Shown here: one piece after another, positions 50,101 through 57,300 of the stretch | Layout: each line of letters begins with the position of its first letter | How positions within the stretch are numbered: position 1 is the stretch's first letter | Source of the DNA: Dysidea avara | Taxonomy: Eukaryota; Porifera; Demospongiae; Dictyoceratida; Dysideidae | DNA: 64,000 nt | NCBI RefSeq assembly: GCF_963678975.1 | Contig: NC_089276.1 | Span: 28,388,472 to 28,452,471, forward strand | Direction: 5' to 3' | Translations under genes and position numbers: made by a program | The notes under the pieces: model-generated | Told to the model about the DNA's origin: nothing | The model's database searches: none | Seen by the model: only the letters and a program-made list of their open reading frames with translations

Positions 50101-53100
50101 TTAGTGCCAGACACATGAATAGTATATATTATGGTGTAAGTGACTATAAGCTGCTCATTTTTGCATTACCACTTGTTACATCACTGTATGTCTACTGATG
50201 TTATTCATGCTTGGTACACGTGATTAGTGCCTTTAGTGTTATGAAGTGGTACTACAATTCAAGGACAAGAATTACTGCTTTGTGTTCCGAAAAGTATTAT
50301 TTTTAGATTACAAAAATTAGCCTAATGTTACTCAGGGACATTTTAAGTTTATGCCTAAATTATGGAGTGATTCCTAAACTCAGAACATTAGTACAAGTTG
50401 TTGTATTACCCAACCAAGACTTAGTGTTCAGTGACTGGCTAAAGCAAGCATGTACTATAGTCAGTAGGCGTTTACCTGAGCCCTGCCAAATATAGTAATA
50501 TCAAAGAGGTGAACACATGTTCACTCCCAGTGTACTGGAACAAGCAAGTTTTCATGTTGTACACATGTTTGCACTCCTGAATCATTCATACTAAATGTAT
50601 GGGATATTTCTAAAGCCTCATAACTCACTTGTTCTTGCCTGTGCTTTTTTGACTATTAGTTCTGGCATTTAAAAGGCTTCACAGCACTACTAAATGTTTG
50701 GGCAGCTGGCCCATGTAACAAGAGTTATTAACAAGAAACCAGGGCTCAGGTGAACGAGAACAGACTGTAGTACTCCATAATTCCTAGTGCTGATAATGGC
50801 ACTTACTTTATGACATAACAGAGTACCATAGGCTTATTGTAAGTCCTATGCTGTTTTTATCATGGGATTATGCAATTTACTGTCCATCATCCAGACAATA
50901 GCCAGCTTCTATAAATGTATACATGTATTTTGATGGCACATAACACATACAGTTGGGGTGTACTGTGCAGCTTAACATGGTGCATGACATATGGTCTCTT
51001 GCGCTATTATTAGAAATCGTTCATGACCTCATGTCATACATATGTGGTACTTACTGTAGGATTGTTCAGCTGTACCACAGCCTGAAAAAACCCACGATTC
51101 TGAAATTAACCATGTGTTCCTAGCACATAATGATTTGCTCTCAGGTATACTAAGACTGTAATCCAAAATTATTGATCTAGTTGAAACTTTTTCAGCTGTT
51201 AACACCCTAAGACACTGTGGCACAACTGAGAAAGTTGGTATGCATACCACTGCCAGAAATGTGTGCTCAAATATTATACTAATGTGATCCTACAGTATGG
51301 TGTTCACTTGTGTTCTTCATCTTGGAGAATACGGTTCTTTAATCAAGCTGCAAAAAAGGACACCATAAAGGAACATCGGCCATCTATTTGTAATTTTACA
51401 AGTCTGGAATAAGATCAGTTACAAGCCACTAGAGTTTCTACTGTCAGGCACTTATCATATAGTCAAAAGGTTTGCGAGTTGCAATTAGCAATTAATGTAT
51501 GAAAATTGTGACCAGATTTTACAAAACCAATCCAAATTGCACACCAGGCAAAATCAAACTAACACCACCAGTGGATAGCTACACTATTGTACTACTAGTT
51601 TTGACACTCAGTACTACTCAAACTATTTGAGGCTGGTTTTAACAGACGTCTTTTCTGGGTGATGTAGAGATCTCGAATGGCAGTATCTGGCCTTGTGAAG
51701 GGTCTGACTCAGCAAGAATCAGTGGTATACTGGTGGATGGCCTGATAATGCTGGCCAGACGTTTTTTCTGTTGATCTTGCTATATACATATCAGCCACTA
51801 AGGAGCCAGCACAGCCCTGTAATTTTGTCTCTGGACTCCAATCGTGGTCTGCCTCCATTTTGAAGTCTATCTCTTGCCATCCCTGCCACCTCCCACTCTC
51901 CATCCCTTTGTGAACACTCGTGATACTATACTCCGCTTGTCCAACTGCTCAGATTTTCTATCTTATTTGGCGGGAAACCCCGCAAGCAGCTACAGGTACT
52001 GGAAGTGGTCTAAAAGGTAATAGACTGATGCATCTTTTGTGTAAAATTCATACGCATGCTTGCTATCCTTGGCAAGTTCTGCTGACTTGAATTCTTTAAA
52101 ACCGTTTATCGTGAAACTTCAAATGTGCGATTTGGATAGTTTTTCCATAATCCAGTCACAATTAATGCTCATTACCAAGTTTGGATGGACATAAGGTTAT
52201 GATTTAAAAAGAAAAGATAATGTATTGCAAACATATGGGAATGCAAATTTAAGACAACATGGTACAGCAGTGAAAAGACTGCTACTGTTGAATAGCATCA
52301 AAAGTTGTCAGCCATCTATTAATATATGATTTAGCATCAGAAAATCAGGAAACTATTGGTGTTGTCACCTGGCAATTTCAGTATTTTATAATATTGCATT
52401 CCTAGTACAAGTGCATTCCTAATATAAACAGCAGCAGTCTTTTCACTGCTGTACCATGTTGCCTTAAATGTGCATTCCCATATGTTTGCAATACATTATT
52501 TTCCTTTTTTTCATCATAACGTCATGTCCCTTCTTCTACAGACAAAGTTGGTAATGTGCTCCTATCCTATCTTGAAAAATTTGTTGTCATGAAAATATAG
52601 AATTCACTTAAAATCTTGCAACTCATGAATTTCTGGCAGTATGATACTTTATACCATTGCATTATATTTGAATTAATATTTAGAGTGATGTGTATCCAAC
52701 TGGCAGTCAACAGCTCAGTCAAAACTCAACATCAACAATTCCATCACATCCCTTGGTACTATCTAAATCCACAAAGCAGCAAACTAATTACCAAAACTGC
52801 TATCAACTGGAACAAGTTTCCCATAACTTCTCAGATACTGCAGTAAGTAAGCTACAGATAGCACAACAAAGTAGTAATGTTTTTTTTTGTAGTGTAAGCC
52901 ACTGAATGAAATTGGTACAGATTCCCTACCAAATCAGTTAGCTGATCAAGGCACTGGAAATTTGCACACAGATGCAGCATCTGTTGGTAATCCAAGTCAT
53001 CAGCATGCATCACTGGTAAGCAACAAAAATGCAGTTGTTTGAATATATGAATACAAACTAATAACAACCTTCCATGGTCACGTATAATTTTGTGATTGTA

Positions 53101-53170
53101 AATTCACTGGTATATAAGTTATATAGTGCATTTACAGACATCTTTAGTAGAAATTTCTTTTCCACTCTAG
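26084..53170 (+). CDS. Gene A: multi-exon coiled-coil protein, function unknown
   Basis: About 25 short exons with GT/AG borders join in compatible phases: 26084-26115, 26928-27113, 28223-28261, 28314-28358, 28410-28454, 28509-28529, 29342-29377, 29437-29480, 29646-29698, 30868-30940, 35015-35045, 35122-35226, 35376-35462, 35558-35644, 37233-37376, 41182-41220, 41269-41345, 43907-43973, 49943-50000, 50056-50135, 51060-51144, 51196-51237, 52684-52842, 52893-53015, 53138-53170. The product would exceed about 590 aa. There are acidic, Ser-rich N-terminal segments, then heptad-like helical stretches (35122-35226, 37233-37376, 41269-50000) and a Gln/Ser/Thr-rich tail. No catalytic domain is recognised. 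A scaffold or adaptor role is only a guess. The 5' end is open (ATG at 26101 is possible), and the join between 51237 and 52684 is unresolved because the phases differ. The repeated exon set at 59679-63681 (gene B) supports the 5' exons independently. Confidence 0.65.
26928..27113 (+). CDS. Gene A exon b, 62 codons
   Basis: TATTGCAG acceptor and AAG/GTAATG donor, phase 0 to 0. It contains DKESGLSKHIAIVSELSDAK then DRINK. The equivalent gene B exon at 59679-59837 has DKESGVSKKVAIMSGLSETE then DRINK. The donor sequence AAACAAGGTA is repeated three times in a row at 27107-27139, giving alternative donors. Confidence 0.75.
28223..28261 (+). CDS. Gene A exon c, ILQDYEEDCTPNT
   Basis: TGTTTCAG acceptor, GTGAGG donor, phase 0-0, 13 codons. 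Same length in gene B (61223-61261), where the product is ILQDYEEDCTTGI. Confidence 0.75.
28314..28358 (+). CDS. Gene A exon d, DYEVEHFTGQQEYSS
   Basis: CTACAG acceptor, GTATTG donor, phase 0-0, 15 codons. The gene B counterpart at 61320-61364 has the same length. Confidence 0.7.
28410..28454 (+). CDS. Gene A exon e, RGCSFDSPSEGSNTM
   Basis: GGTTTAG acceptor, GTATGG donor, phase 0-0, 15 codons. The gene B counterpart at 61417-61461 reads RGCSFDSTSERSSIM. The RGCSFDS core resembles a basophilic kinase site, which is a guess. Confidence 0.7.
28509..28529 (+). CDS. Gene A microexon f, ILTSLRN
   Basis: ACTTTAG acceptor and GTGAGT donor, 21 bp, phase 0-0. The aligned place in gene B (about 61505-61523) would start with a TGA in frame, so this exon may be optional or lost there. 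Confidence 0.5.
29342..29377 (+). CDS. Gene A exon g, SLKRKSNNFLKD
   Basis: TTTTACAG acceptor, GTGAGC donor, phase 0-0, 12 codons. The product is basic. No obvious gene B equivalent was found. Confidence 0.55.
29437..29480 (+). CDS. Gene A exon h, DYAVETEEPITKEL
   Basis: ATGCAG acceptor, GTAAGT donor, 44 bp, ends in phase 2. Gene B has a 44-bp counterpart at 63638-63681 (DYMVDVIEPSTEDF). Confidence 0.7.
29646..29698 (+). CDS. Gene A exon i, SQKMVQPVQQEQDKTCT
   Basis: GATACAG acceptor, GTAATG donor. It completes the phase-2 codon of exon h as GCG and ends in phase 1. Confidence 0.65.
30868..30940 (+). CDS. Gene A exon j, 24 codons
   Basis: TGGTCAG acceptor, GTGAGT donor. It joins exon i in phase 1 to give ASGPDDYQHGHLMKMYTNEA and ends in phase 2. 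Confidence 0.65.
32255..32395 (+). repeat. Repeat family R2, copy 1
   Basis: Contains GGTTCAAAAATTATGGAC, ACAAAACCATGGGTGG and GAAAAGAAATGGGACACAAA. An inverted copy lies at 34318-34455 with the same block order. The ends are not defined. Confidence 0.55.
32390..32640 (+). repeat. Repeat family R3, copy 1
   Basis: Blocks ATGTACTGCAGTATG, TAGCAACTTATTTAGGGT, CACTGAAGGCACTTTTGGGC and GGTTTCTAGTAAA recur in the same order at 34520-34790. A shorter inverted copy lies at 33035-33160. Confidence 0.6.
33035..33160 (-). repeat. Repeat family R3, copy 2 (inverted, partial)
   Basis: The reverse complement of the 3' half of copy 1: CCAGAAACCTACCTCACAAT, ACCTTGGCAGTATTG and AGCCCAAAAGAGCCTTTAAT. Confidence 0.55.
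33611..33663. repeat. 21-bp minisatellite with palindromic unit
   Basis: About 2.5 copies of CTTGCAGGAGTCCTGCAGGA plus T. Each unit contains GCAGGAGTCCTGC, a palindrome. It is preceded by looser CTTGCAAGA repeats from 33535. Confidence 0.8.
34318..34455 (-). repeat. Repeat family R2, copy 2 (inverted)
   Basis: Reverse complement of 32255-32395, identified by TTTGTGTCTCATTTCTTTTC, CCAATGGTTTTGTGG and ATTTTGAACC. Confidence 0.55.
34520..34790 (+). repeat. Repeat family R3, copy 3
   Basis: Same order of blocks as copy 1 (ATGTACTGCAGTATG; TAGCAACTTATCAAAAG; CACTGAAGGTACTTTTGGAC; GGTTTCTGGTCAA). The 103-codon frame at 34677-34988 lies largely in this repeat and is not called as a gene. Confidence 0.6.
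35015..35045 (+). CDS. Gene A exon k, LQKFVRDQGN
   Basis: TTTTTTAG acceptor. The GTAAGT donor is chosen over the upstream GTAATG because it restores phase 0. Completes the codon AAA from exon j. Confidence 0.6.
35122..35226 (+). CDS. Gene A exon l, 35 codons, coiled coil
   Basis: TATATAG acceptor, GTACAT donor, phase 0-0. It begins ELQQMKTNYTTLSNNSKKEN and has Leu/Tyr/Met at heptad-like spacing, rich in Gln/Asn/Lys. Confidence 0.7.
35376..35462 (+). CDS. Gene A exon m, 29 codons
   Basis: TTTAAG acceptor, GTATAT donor, phase 0-0. It begins TIAHLKAEINASECKSKSQR and continues into a Ser-rich end. Confidence 0.65.
35558..35644 (+). CDS. Gene A exon n, 29 codons, acidic
   Basis: AATAAG acceptor after a T-rich tract, GTACAA donor, phase 0-0, following a 95-bp intron. 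It contains NDTHDHEDDDVDVATKNM, a strongly acidic patch. Confidence 0.55.
35645..37232 (+). other. Gene A intron, 1.6 kb, with a duplicated segment
   Basis: A pair of related sequences around 36595-36650 and 36945-36995 (ATTCTCTGGAGCACTCTTTT and AATTCTTTGGAGCACTTTCT) marks a local duplication. A hairpin word AGTGCTATATTTTGCATATA plus GCACT lies at about 36798-36822. A related hairpin occurs at about 30250 in another gene A intron. Confidence 0.45.
37233..37376 (+). CDS. Gene A exon o, 48 codons, coiled coil
   Basis: ACTTAG acceptor, GTATGT donor, phase 0-0. It begins FAESKSKLIDIHLSLLEELI and continues with a Lys-rich helix ending NLDIYEL. It is the longest helical exon of the gene. Confidence 0.75.
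37377..41181 (+). other. Gene A intron, 3.8 kb
   Basis: No clear transposon boundary was found. A frame at 40700-40890 (plus), with LPNVTQLEELLIINPLANKL in it, looks protein-like. It is bounded by AG and GT but ends in phase 2, so it does not fit between exons o and p; it may be an alternative exon, a relic or chance. 39590-39640 resembles a transposon end (read on the minus strand, CAGGATTTTCAAAAGGGGGT). Confidence 0.35.
41182..41220 (+). CDS. Gene A exon p, LKLGKTLIKEVKM
   Basis: TTATTTAG acceptor, GTAAAT donor, phase 0-0, 13 codons. Followed by a 48-bp intron. Confidence 0.6.
41269..41345 (+). CDS. Gene A exon q, 25 codons
   Basis: TTATTGCAG acceptor chosen for phase 0, GTAAGT donor, ends in phase 2. 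It reads CAVAIQDWLLKTTVEIQVNI then QSVQF. The other AG at 41237 would put a stop in frame. Confidence 0.65.
41346..43906 (+). other. Gene A intron, 2.6 kb
   Basis: Contains three related dispersed motif copies at about 41672, 41733-41760 and 41804-41835, spaced about 65 bp apart and increasingly degenerate. No exon or transposon with defined ends was seen. Confidence 0.4.
43907..43973 (+). CDS. Gene A exon r, 22 codons
   Basis: T-rich tract then ATTTAG acceptor, GTATTA donor. It completes the codon AGT from exon q and reads HQLQMKHCEDKKSQELHDAS then NK. Ends in phase 0. Confidence 0.7.
44601..45093. mobile_element. 493-bp MULE-like MITE with 9-bp target duplication
   Basis: Termini TAGTCTGGCGGCGCCCGCCC and its reverse complement (45073-45093) are flanked by TGTAGCTCT at 44592-44600 and 45094-45102. 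A 9-bp duplication points to a Mutator-like origin. The element splits the composite repeat: the flanking host sequence reads continuously (CACCTATGTAGCTCTGTGAT) once the insert and one duplicate are removed. Confidence 0.75.
45806..46950 (+). repeat. 31-bp minisatellite, ~36 units with higher-order order
   Basis: The unit is CTGTAGAGAGTTCAGCTACA followed by AACAAGTCACC, with variants (AGAAGAAGTTACATTG, AAAGAAACTACCATG, GCAAACAAATCGCCCTG). The variants appear in a fixed order that repeats: the AGAAGAAGTYACATTG variant is at about 46003, 46218, 46461 and 46707, i.e. every 7-8 units. Confidence 0.9.
47000..47022. repeat. GC-rich hairpin AAAGCCGGCC-ATA-GGCCGGCTTT
   Basis: A perfect 10-bp stem with a 3-base loop, right after the minisatellite. 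It is the likely 3' terminal stem-loop of the composite element. It resembles a bacterial terminator in shape only. Confidence 0.75.
47049..47379. mobile_element. 331-bp near-perfect foldback element
   Basis: The arms are inverted over nearly their whole length (left end AAATCTAACCCAAAACAGCC, right end its near reverse complement), with a short loop around 47206-47225. The outer 35 bp resemble the ends of the foldback at 7301-8876 (ATCxxAxCCAAAA, ACAGC, AGCTGTAAAAAAAG), so both belong to one family despite unrelated interiors. Confidence 0.8.
47651..47769. repeat. Large multi-stem hairpin, copy 1
   Basis: The outer stem AGTTATACAACG / CGTTGTATAACT is perfect. Within it, TGCTCTGCCTGATATAAACG pairs with CGTTTATTCAGGCAGAGCA, and inside that GGGCC pairs with GGCCC. 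The second copy is at 48815-48933; a few of its stem bases have changed. Confidence 0.8.
48535..48638. repeat. Cluster of three GTGC...GCAC palindromes, copy 1
   Basis: 48535-48558 (AGTGCAATAT / ATATTGCACT), 48566-48588 (GTGCATTATAA / TTATAATGCAC) and 48616-48638 (GTGCGTTATAA / TTATAATGCAC). They are repeated at 49685-49708, 49716-49738 and 49766-49788. They are spaced 31 and 50 bp apart and separated by TGCGGT/ACCGCA words that also pair. Confidence 0.8.
49943..50000 (+). CDS. Gene A exon s, 19 codons
   Basis: TTGTACAG acceptor, reads IDATLNEISATLRLLKVND and ends in phase 1 before GTTAGC, a weaker donor. If the donor is not used the frame stops two codons later (GGT TAG), so a shorter isoform is possible. 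Confidence 0.55.
50056..50135 (+). CDS. Gene A exon t, 27 codons
   Basis: ACCCAG acceptor, GTAAGT donor. It joins exon s in phase 1 to give GGSVHVVKNANSKVKFSARH then MNSIYYG. Ends in phase 0. Confidence 0.6.
51060..51144 (+). CDS. Gene A exon u, 28 codons
   Basis: TACTGTAG acceptor, GTATAC donor. Reads DCSAVPQPEKTHDSEINHVF and continues LAHNDLLS. Ends in phase 1. Confidence 0.65.
51196..51237 (+). CDS. Gene A exon v, VNTLRHCGTTEKV
   Basis: CTTTTTCAG acceptor, GTATGC donor, phase 1 to 1. A further tiny exon may follow at 52542-52555 (ACAAAGTTGGTAAT), which would restore phase 0 for the next exon but uses a poor GTGCTC donor. This join is unresolved. Confidence 0.55.
52188..52529. mobile_element. 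342-bp foldback MITE in a gene A intron
   Basis: The arms start GGACATAAGGTTATGAT and end in the reverse complement ATCATAACGTCATGTCC. They share more than 100 bp, including CAACATGGTACAGCAGTGAA on one side and its inverse on the other. The right end lies 12 bp before a CTACAG acceptor-like sequence. Confidence 0.75.
52684..52842 (+). CDS. Gene A exon w, 53 codons, Ser/Thr/Gln-rich
   Basis: ATTTAG acceptor, GTAAGT donor, phase 0-0. Begins SDVYPTGSQQLSQNSTSTIP. The other frame open here (52616-52846) is rejected because it does not continue across the next splice. Confidence 0.65.
52893..53015 (+). CDS. Gene A exon x, 41 codons
   Basis: T9 tract and GTAG acceptor, GTAAGC donor, phase 0-0. 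Begins CKPLNEIGTDSLPNQLADQG and is hydrophilic throughout. Confidence 0.7.
53138..53170 (+). CDS. Gene A exon y, possible last exon
   Basis: TTTACAG acceptor in phase 0 gives TSLVEISFPL and TAG. The frame-compatible stop makes this a plausible terminus. The open DNA after it (53214-53873) cannot be joined in phase with exon x by any AG that I found. Confidence 0.45.
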   Translation, partial: TSLVEISFPL

Positions 53171-53213
53171 CTAGCAAAATGACTTTCTATTATCACTATA
53201 CCTCAAATCCAAG

Positions 53214-53873
53214 CTTCTCCATCTAAAGTATATGTGAATCTGAGAAAACCAGAATCATTTTGTAAAACTACTACACAAGAACGAATGCAACAATATTTTA
53301 ACAATTTTCAAGTAAAATACTCTGGCCGTTCACACCTTGAGGGAGAGACACAATCAGTGAGTGCCTTATCACAGCAATCAGTCCTATCTCCTAACATTTT
53401 TAATGCTGGATGGAATAGTTTTACTGGTGCATTTCCTCAATCAACAAGAGCTCCTAATTAAGCAAAGGATTGGAAACTTTATGTATCCATTTCATAAAAC
53501 TACTACACAAGAACGAATGCAACAATATTTTAACAATTTTCGAGTAAAATACTCTGGCCGTTCACAGCTTGAGGGAGAGCCACGATCAGTGAGCGTCTTA
53601 TCACAGCGATCAGTTCCATCTCCTAATATCTTCAGTACTGGACAGAATAGTTTTACTGGTACACTTCCTCAACCAACAAGAGCTCCTAAGCAAAGGATTG
53701 GAAATTTTGTGTATCCCACCAGGAAAGTTATGCAACAGCCTGATGAAGTAGATCCCAATAGTATAGACATTGTGTCAAATAATGATGAAAATGGAGCTGA
53801 ACAAACAAGACAAGTGTCTGCATTCTCTTGGAAAATCTGTGCCCAAGTGGAACAGACTTTATACTGCTTATAG
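53214..53873 (+). pseudogene. Coding-like segment with 76-codon tandem duplication, frame broken
   Basis: Unit 1 starts at 53264 and unit 2 at 53496. Both encode TTTQERMQQYFNNF-VKYSGRS...LEGE...SPNIF...NSFTG. The offset of 232 bp equals 228 bp (76 codons) plus a 4-base insertion (TTAA) near 53457, which closes unit 1 with a stop. Unit 2 continues in frame to a stop at 53873 through an acidic tail (NNDENGAEQ). It looks like a formerly intact exon, perhaps the original 3' exon of gene A, that decayed or contains an assembly error. Differences between units are mostly amino-acid changing. Confidence 0.5.
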
Positions 53874-54043
53874 CAAGAAAAACAGCTCTAAATGTGCATA
53901 GGACTGTTATTGCACTGTGAGCTACTGCTGTTTGTTTATACCGAACCAAATATGGTTCAAGTGTACATACAGCCATATCTTTAGGACTTGTTAAACACTC
54001 ACAATATCTAGTGTTAGTGTTATACCATTATCATGCAGATGTC

Positions 54044-54303
54044 CAGGGGCGGTTTTAGGGGGTACCCCCTCTGAAATAGCGCGCCCCCCTACAATTTGTC
54101 TGGATGATAGAAGTTATACATACTGTATCATATTGTGGTTTTTTCTATTGGAAAAAACTCCATACTTTTGCCTTTGAAATCACCTTCACAGCATTCAAAA
54201 CCATGTAGTGACCTTTTTTTGGTCTTCAACTTTGGCAGCTAGGCTGAAGTTGCAATTCCAGAGAACCTGAAACCCCCTCTGAAAATTTCTAGATCCGCCC
54301 CTG
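54044..54303. mobile_element. 260-bp MITE with CAGGGGCGG ends
   Basis: The left terminus CAGGGGCGG and right terminus CCGCCCCTG face each other, followed inside by GGGGG(T)/ACCCCC-type blocks. The right 40 bp (CCCCCTCTGAAAATTTCTAG) match the left end of the element at 1783, and GATTTCAAAGGCAAAAG is shared internally, so it is a deletion relative. Its immediate flanks share GATGT, too short to be sure of a target duplication. Confidence 0.7.
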
Positions 54304-57300
54304 GATGTTAAGCATCAATGATTGTATATACACTGGACTTCTGTTACCATCCTATTAATCACAATGCATGTGTAGTATATAGTATACACTGTACTTCCTG
54401 TACCTGAACATTAACACACAATTCAGGGGTGGTTCTATGAAGATTTCCAGTTATATTTTTAGATCTAAAGATGCTGCATAGGGCCTAAGGGCAAATACCT
54501 TAGATGCTGAAGAAGTCTTAATATTGCAGACTTAAATGTAATGAAACTTAATGATCTTGTTTATTTTGTACAAAATTGGAACAGGCACAATATCTAGCTA
54601 TAGTGGACATGATATATTTGTTCACACTCTTCAATAGAACATACAGTTCTACATGGCTATATTAAATTAGTCAAAAGGTAACTGCATGAAGTTCTAGATG
54701 AATGCAACATGAGACCTTTGGTAGCATAATGTGTATTATACCAAGAATCCATATAGATTCTTCACGAGCAATTTAGCAAGGTAAGTAGCTATAACATTGC
54801 ACTAAAGTACTTATTGGGGTTCACAGCAAAGAGCATTTGGTACACAATTATACCCCACATTTGACAGTAAGGGAATGCTTTTTGATTAATTTGCAACTGT
54901 TGAATTGTAAATTCCAAAACTCGGTTATAATTGTAGTGATGCAACTAAACATGCATTAGTACGATGTAAAAGCATTACAAACCACAGTTCATTTTTGACA
55001 TTTATTGGGATTTAATACCTTATAATTTACCAATTTTTTTGCCAAATTGTAGTGACAATCCAATGATGACAAATCACTATAGCCAGTTATGGCATGATCA
55101 TTGTTAATTAATTTTGGCAATGTATCCAGTAAGTTCAAAAGATACCAATATTGCATAGCAACTGTTGACTTGCAGAAGTTGCCAATTTTGGCAACTATAA
55201 AGGAAAGGCTTGATGTAACTAGCATTGGCAATATTTTGACAGTATGTCAGAAATTTTAGGTGGTGAAATGGTCAATACTAGAAGCTTCAAGGAATAGTCA
55301 AAACTGGTAGCTCCTGAATTGGGATGCAGCAATTATGCCAGCATAATTCCGAGTATGTGTGGGAATCAAGACAATAATTATGCTAGCATTTTTGAGGTGA
55401 TTATATAAGTGAGAAAATCTGCAGATTGCACAACTCCATTAAAAAATCGAGTTACTCTAATAGAACAGTCAGAAATTCTAACAGAACAATCACAAAATAT
55501 TACTACTCTAATAAAGCAGTCATATGGAAATGAAATGCTCTATAATATAGAAACTAGCTAAAAGAATAGAAAACATCAGTGATGGTCTAGTACAGCAATG
55601 AACTAATATTATTGGCCATAGATGGCGGCACAATTTGGGCATTTCTTGATTTTTTGAGCACTGCTCAAAAATCTAATGCTTAATTTTGGAGCATAATAGC
55701 CTCATTCCTACTCCTGAAGGTTGCCAAATTGATGGCTCTAAAGAGCAACTTCCAGAAATGTCCTAATTTGTTAACAACAATCTTTTATGATGATGCATGA
55801 ACTGTTTTGCTTGTGGGACTAAATACTATAGTTACCAAATTGGAATGCTAATTTTGTTTCTGGCAACCAGGTAAAGTTTTCAAAGTCATTGGCAATAGAT
55901 GTAAACTAAATTTGGCAACTATTGGTTTGTAAAGTTGCCAAAATGGCAACTATTATGACTAGCCACAACTGGCACCTCTCAAGGGTTGCCAAAACTGGCA
56001 ACTTCTGAATCAAGAGTTGCCAATATTGGAAACTATTTGGCTTGCTGAAAATTTCCAGGATTAGTATCAGAGCATACCTCTTAATCAATATTGAGCATTT
56101 TTTGCACTTCCAGTTAGATGCTTTTGAATTAATTCATCACTAAGGGCTCTGTATTTTATTATTTTGCCTTGGGATTACCGTATTGTACTTTGGCAGACAT
56201 TTGAATCATTGTCTCCACGAAAGACAATATTTTCCCTCCCACATAATAACTAAGACACAATTATTGATGGCATCAAGTCATTTGCAGTTGACATCACACA
56301 GCTCCTGTCACTGTAGCTACATCAAATGATAAGTTGACAGTAGGTTGTATATCAATAGGTTTCTTCAAAGTTATTTATAGACAGAGCACACTTGGCACAA
56401 ATTGATGAAAGAGAATGAGCTCTTACCTTTTCATTTAATTTTGTCCAGCTCAAAAATGGCTTCTGTACAAGTCTCTGACTGATCATCAGGTGAATAAACC
56501 AAACAGCACAATGGGAAAAAACTCCATCCATCTGGTGCAATAGAATACCCTAACCAGTGGTACTTGTCCAAGTAGTGGTACTAAAAAGAGGAGTTTTGTC
56601 ATACTCTAGTTCAGTGGGAAACTTATTATGTAGGTAAGAGCTTAACTTTTTATAAAATTTAATATTAAGCCCTACTTTTGGTCTTTGAAATAGTTTGGGT
56701 TGTTCTGTCTGTGGTAGAGTTTAGCACCCTAGCTCTATCTAATCTGATCAGTTCCTGGTGAGTCTGTTGTGCAGCTTGAGCTTTGTGAAGCTGCTGTTAG
56801 GCTCAAGTTTTGTTCTTTGAAAGAGTTTGATTGTTCTATCAGTGCTAGAATTAGCACCCTCTATTTAACTGATCAGTTCCTTATGAGTCTTTTGCTGTGT
56901 ATAGCTTGAGCTTTGTGAAGCTGCTGAAAGCCTGAAACAACCTGATCTGTAGGTTCAATAAGGGAGCTATGAAGATCATCATACAATTCTGGACTTGAGA
57001 TCACAGAGGTAGCTGATCCATCAGAACAATTATTTTCAATTTGACTTTCATTGCTAACAATCAAATAATGCACAGCTTATTAGCTAATAGACTTACAGTG
57101 ATAACACTTCAAGATACTCTAATAGAACAGTCAATTACACTAATAGACCACTCACCACATTATAACTGTCATGCAGATAAATATCAAAATACTTCTGGGG
57201 GCTGCACAACAAAGCAATCCTTTTGCCAGGTCCTAAATCAACCTCTGTGGATGAATAAATCCAATCTTCTTGCTAGATTCAGCCATGCAAATCCTTAGTT

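Noticed and set aside
55177..56034. RFX X-box sites
   Set aside because: Spacer of 5-6 bases between half-sites exceeds the usual 0-3; kept only as a palindrome cluster.
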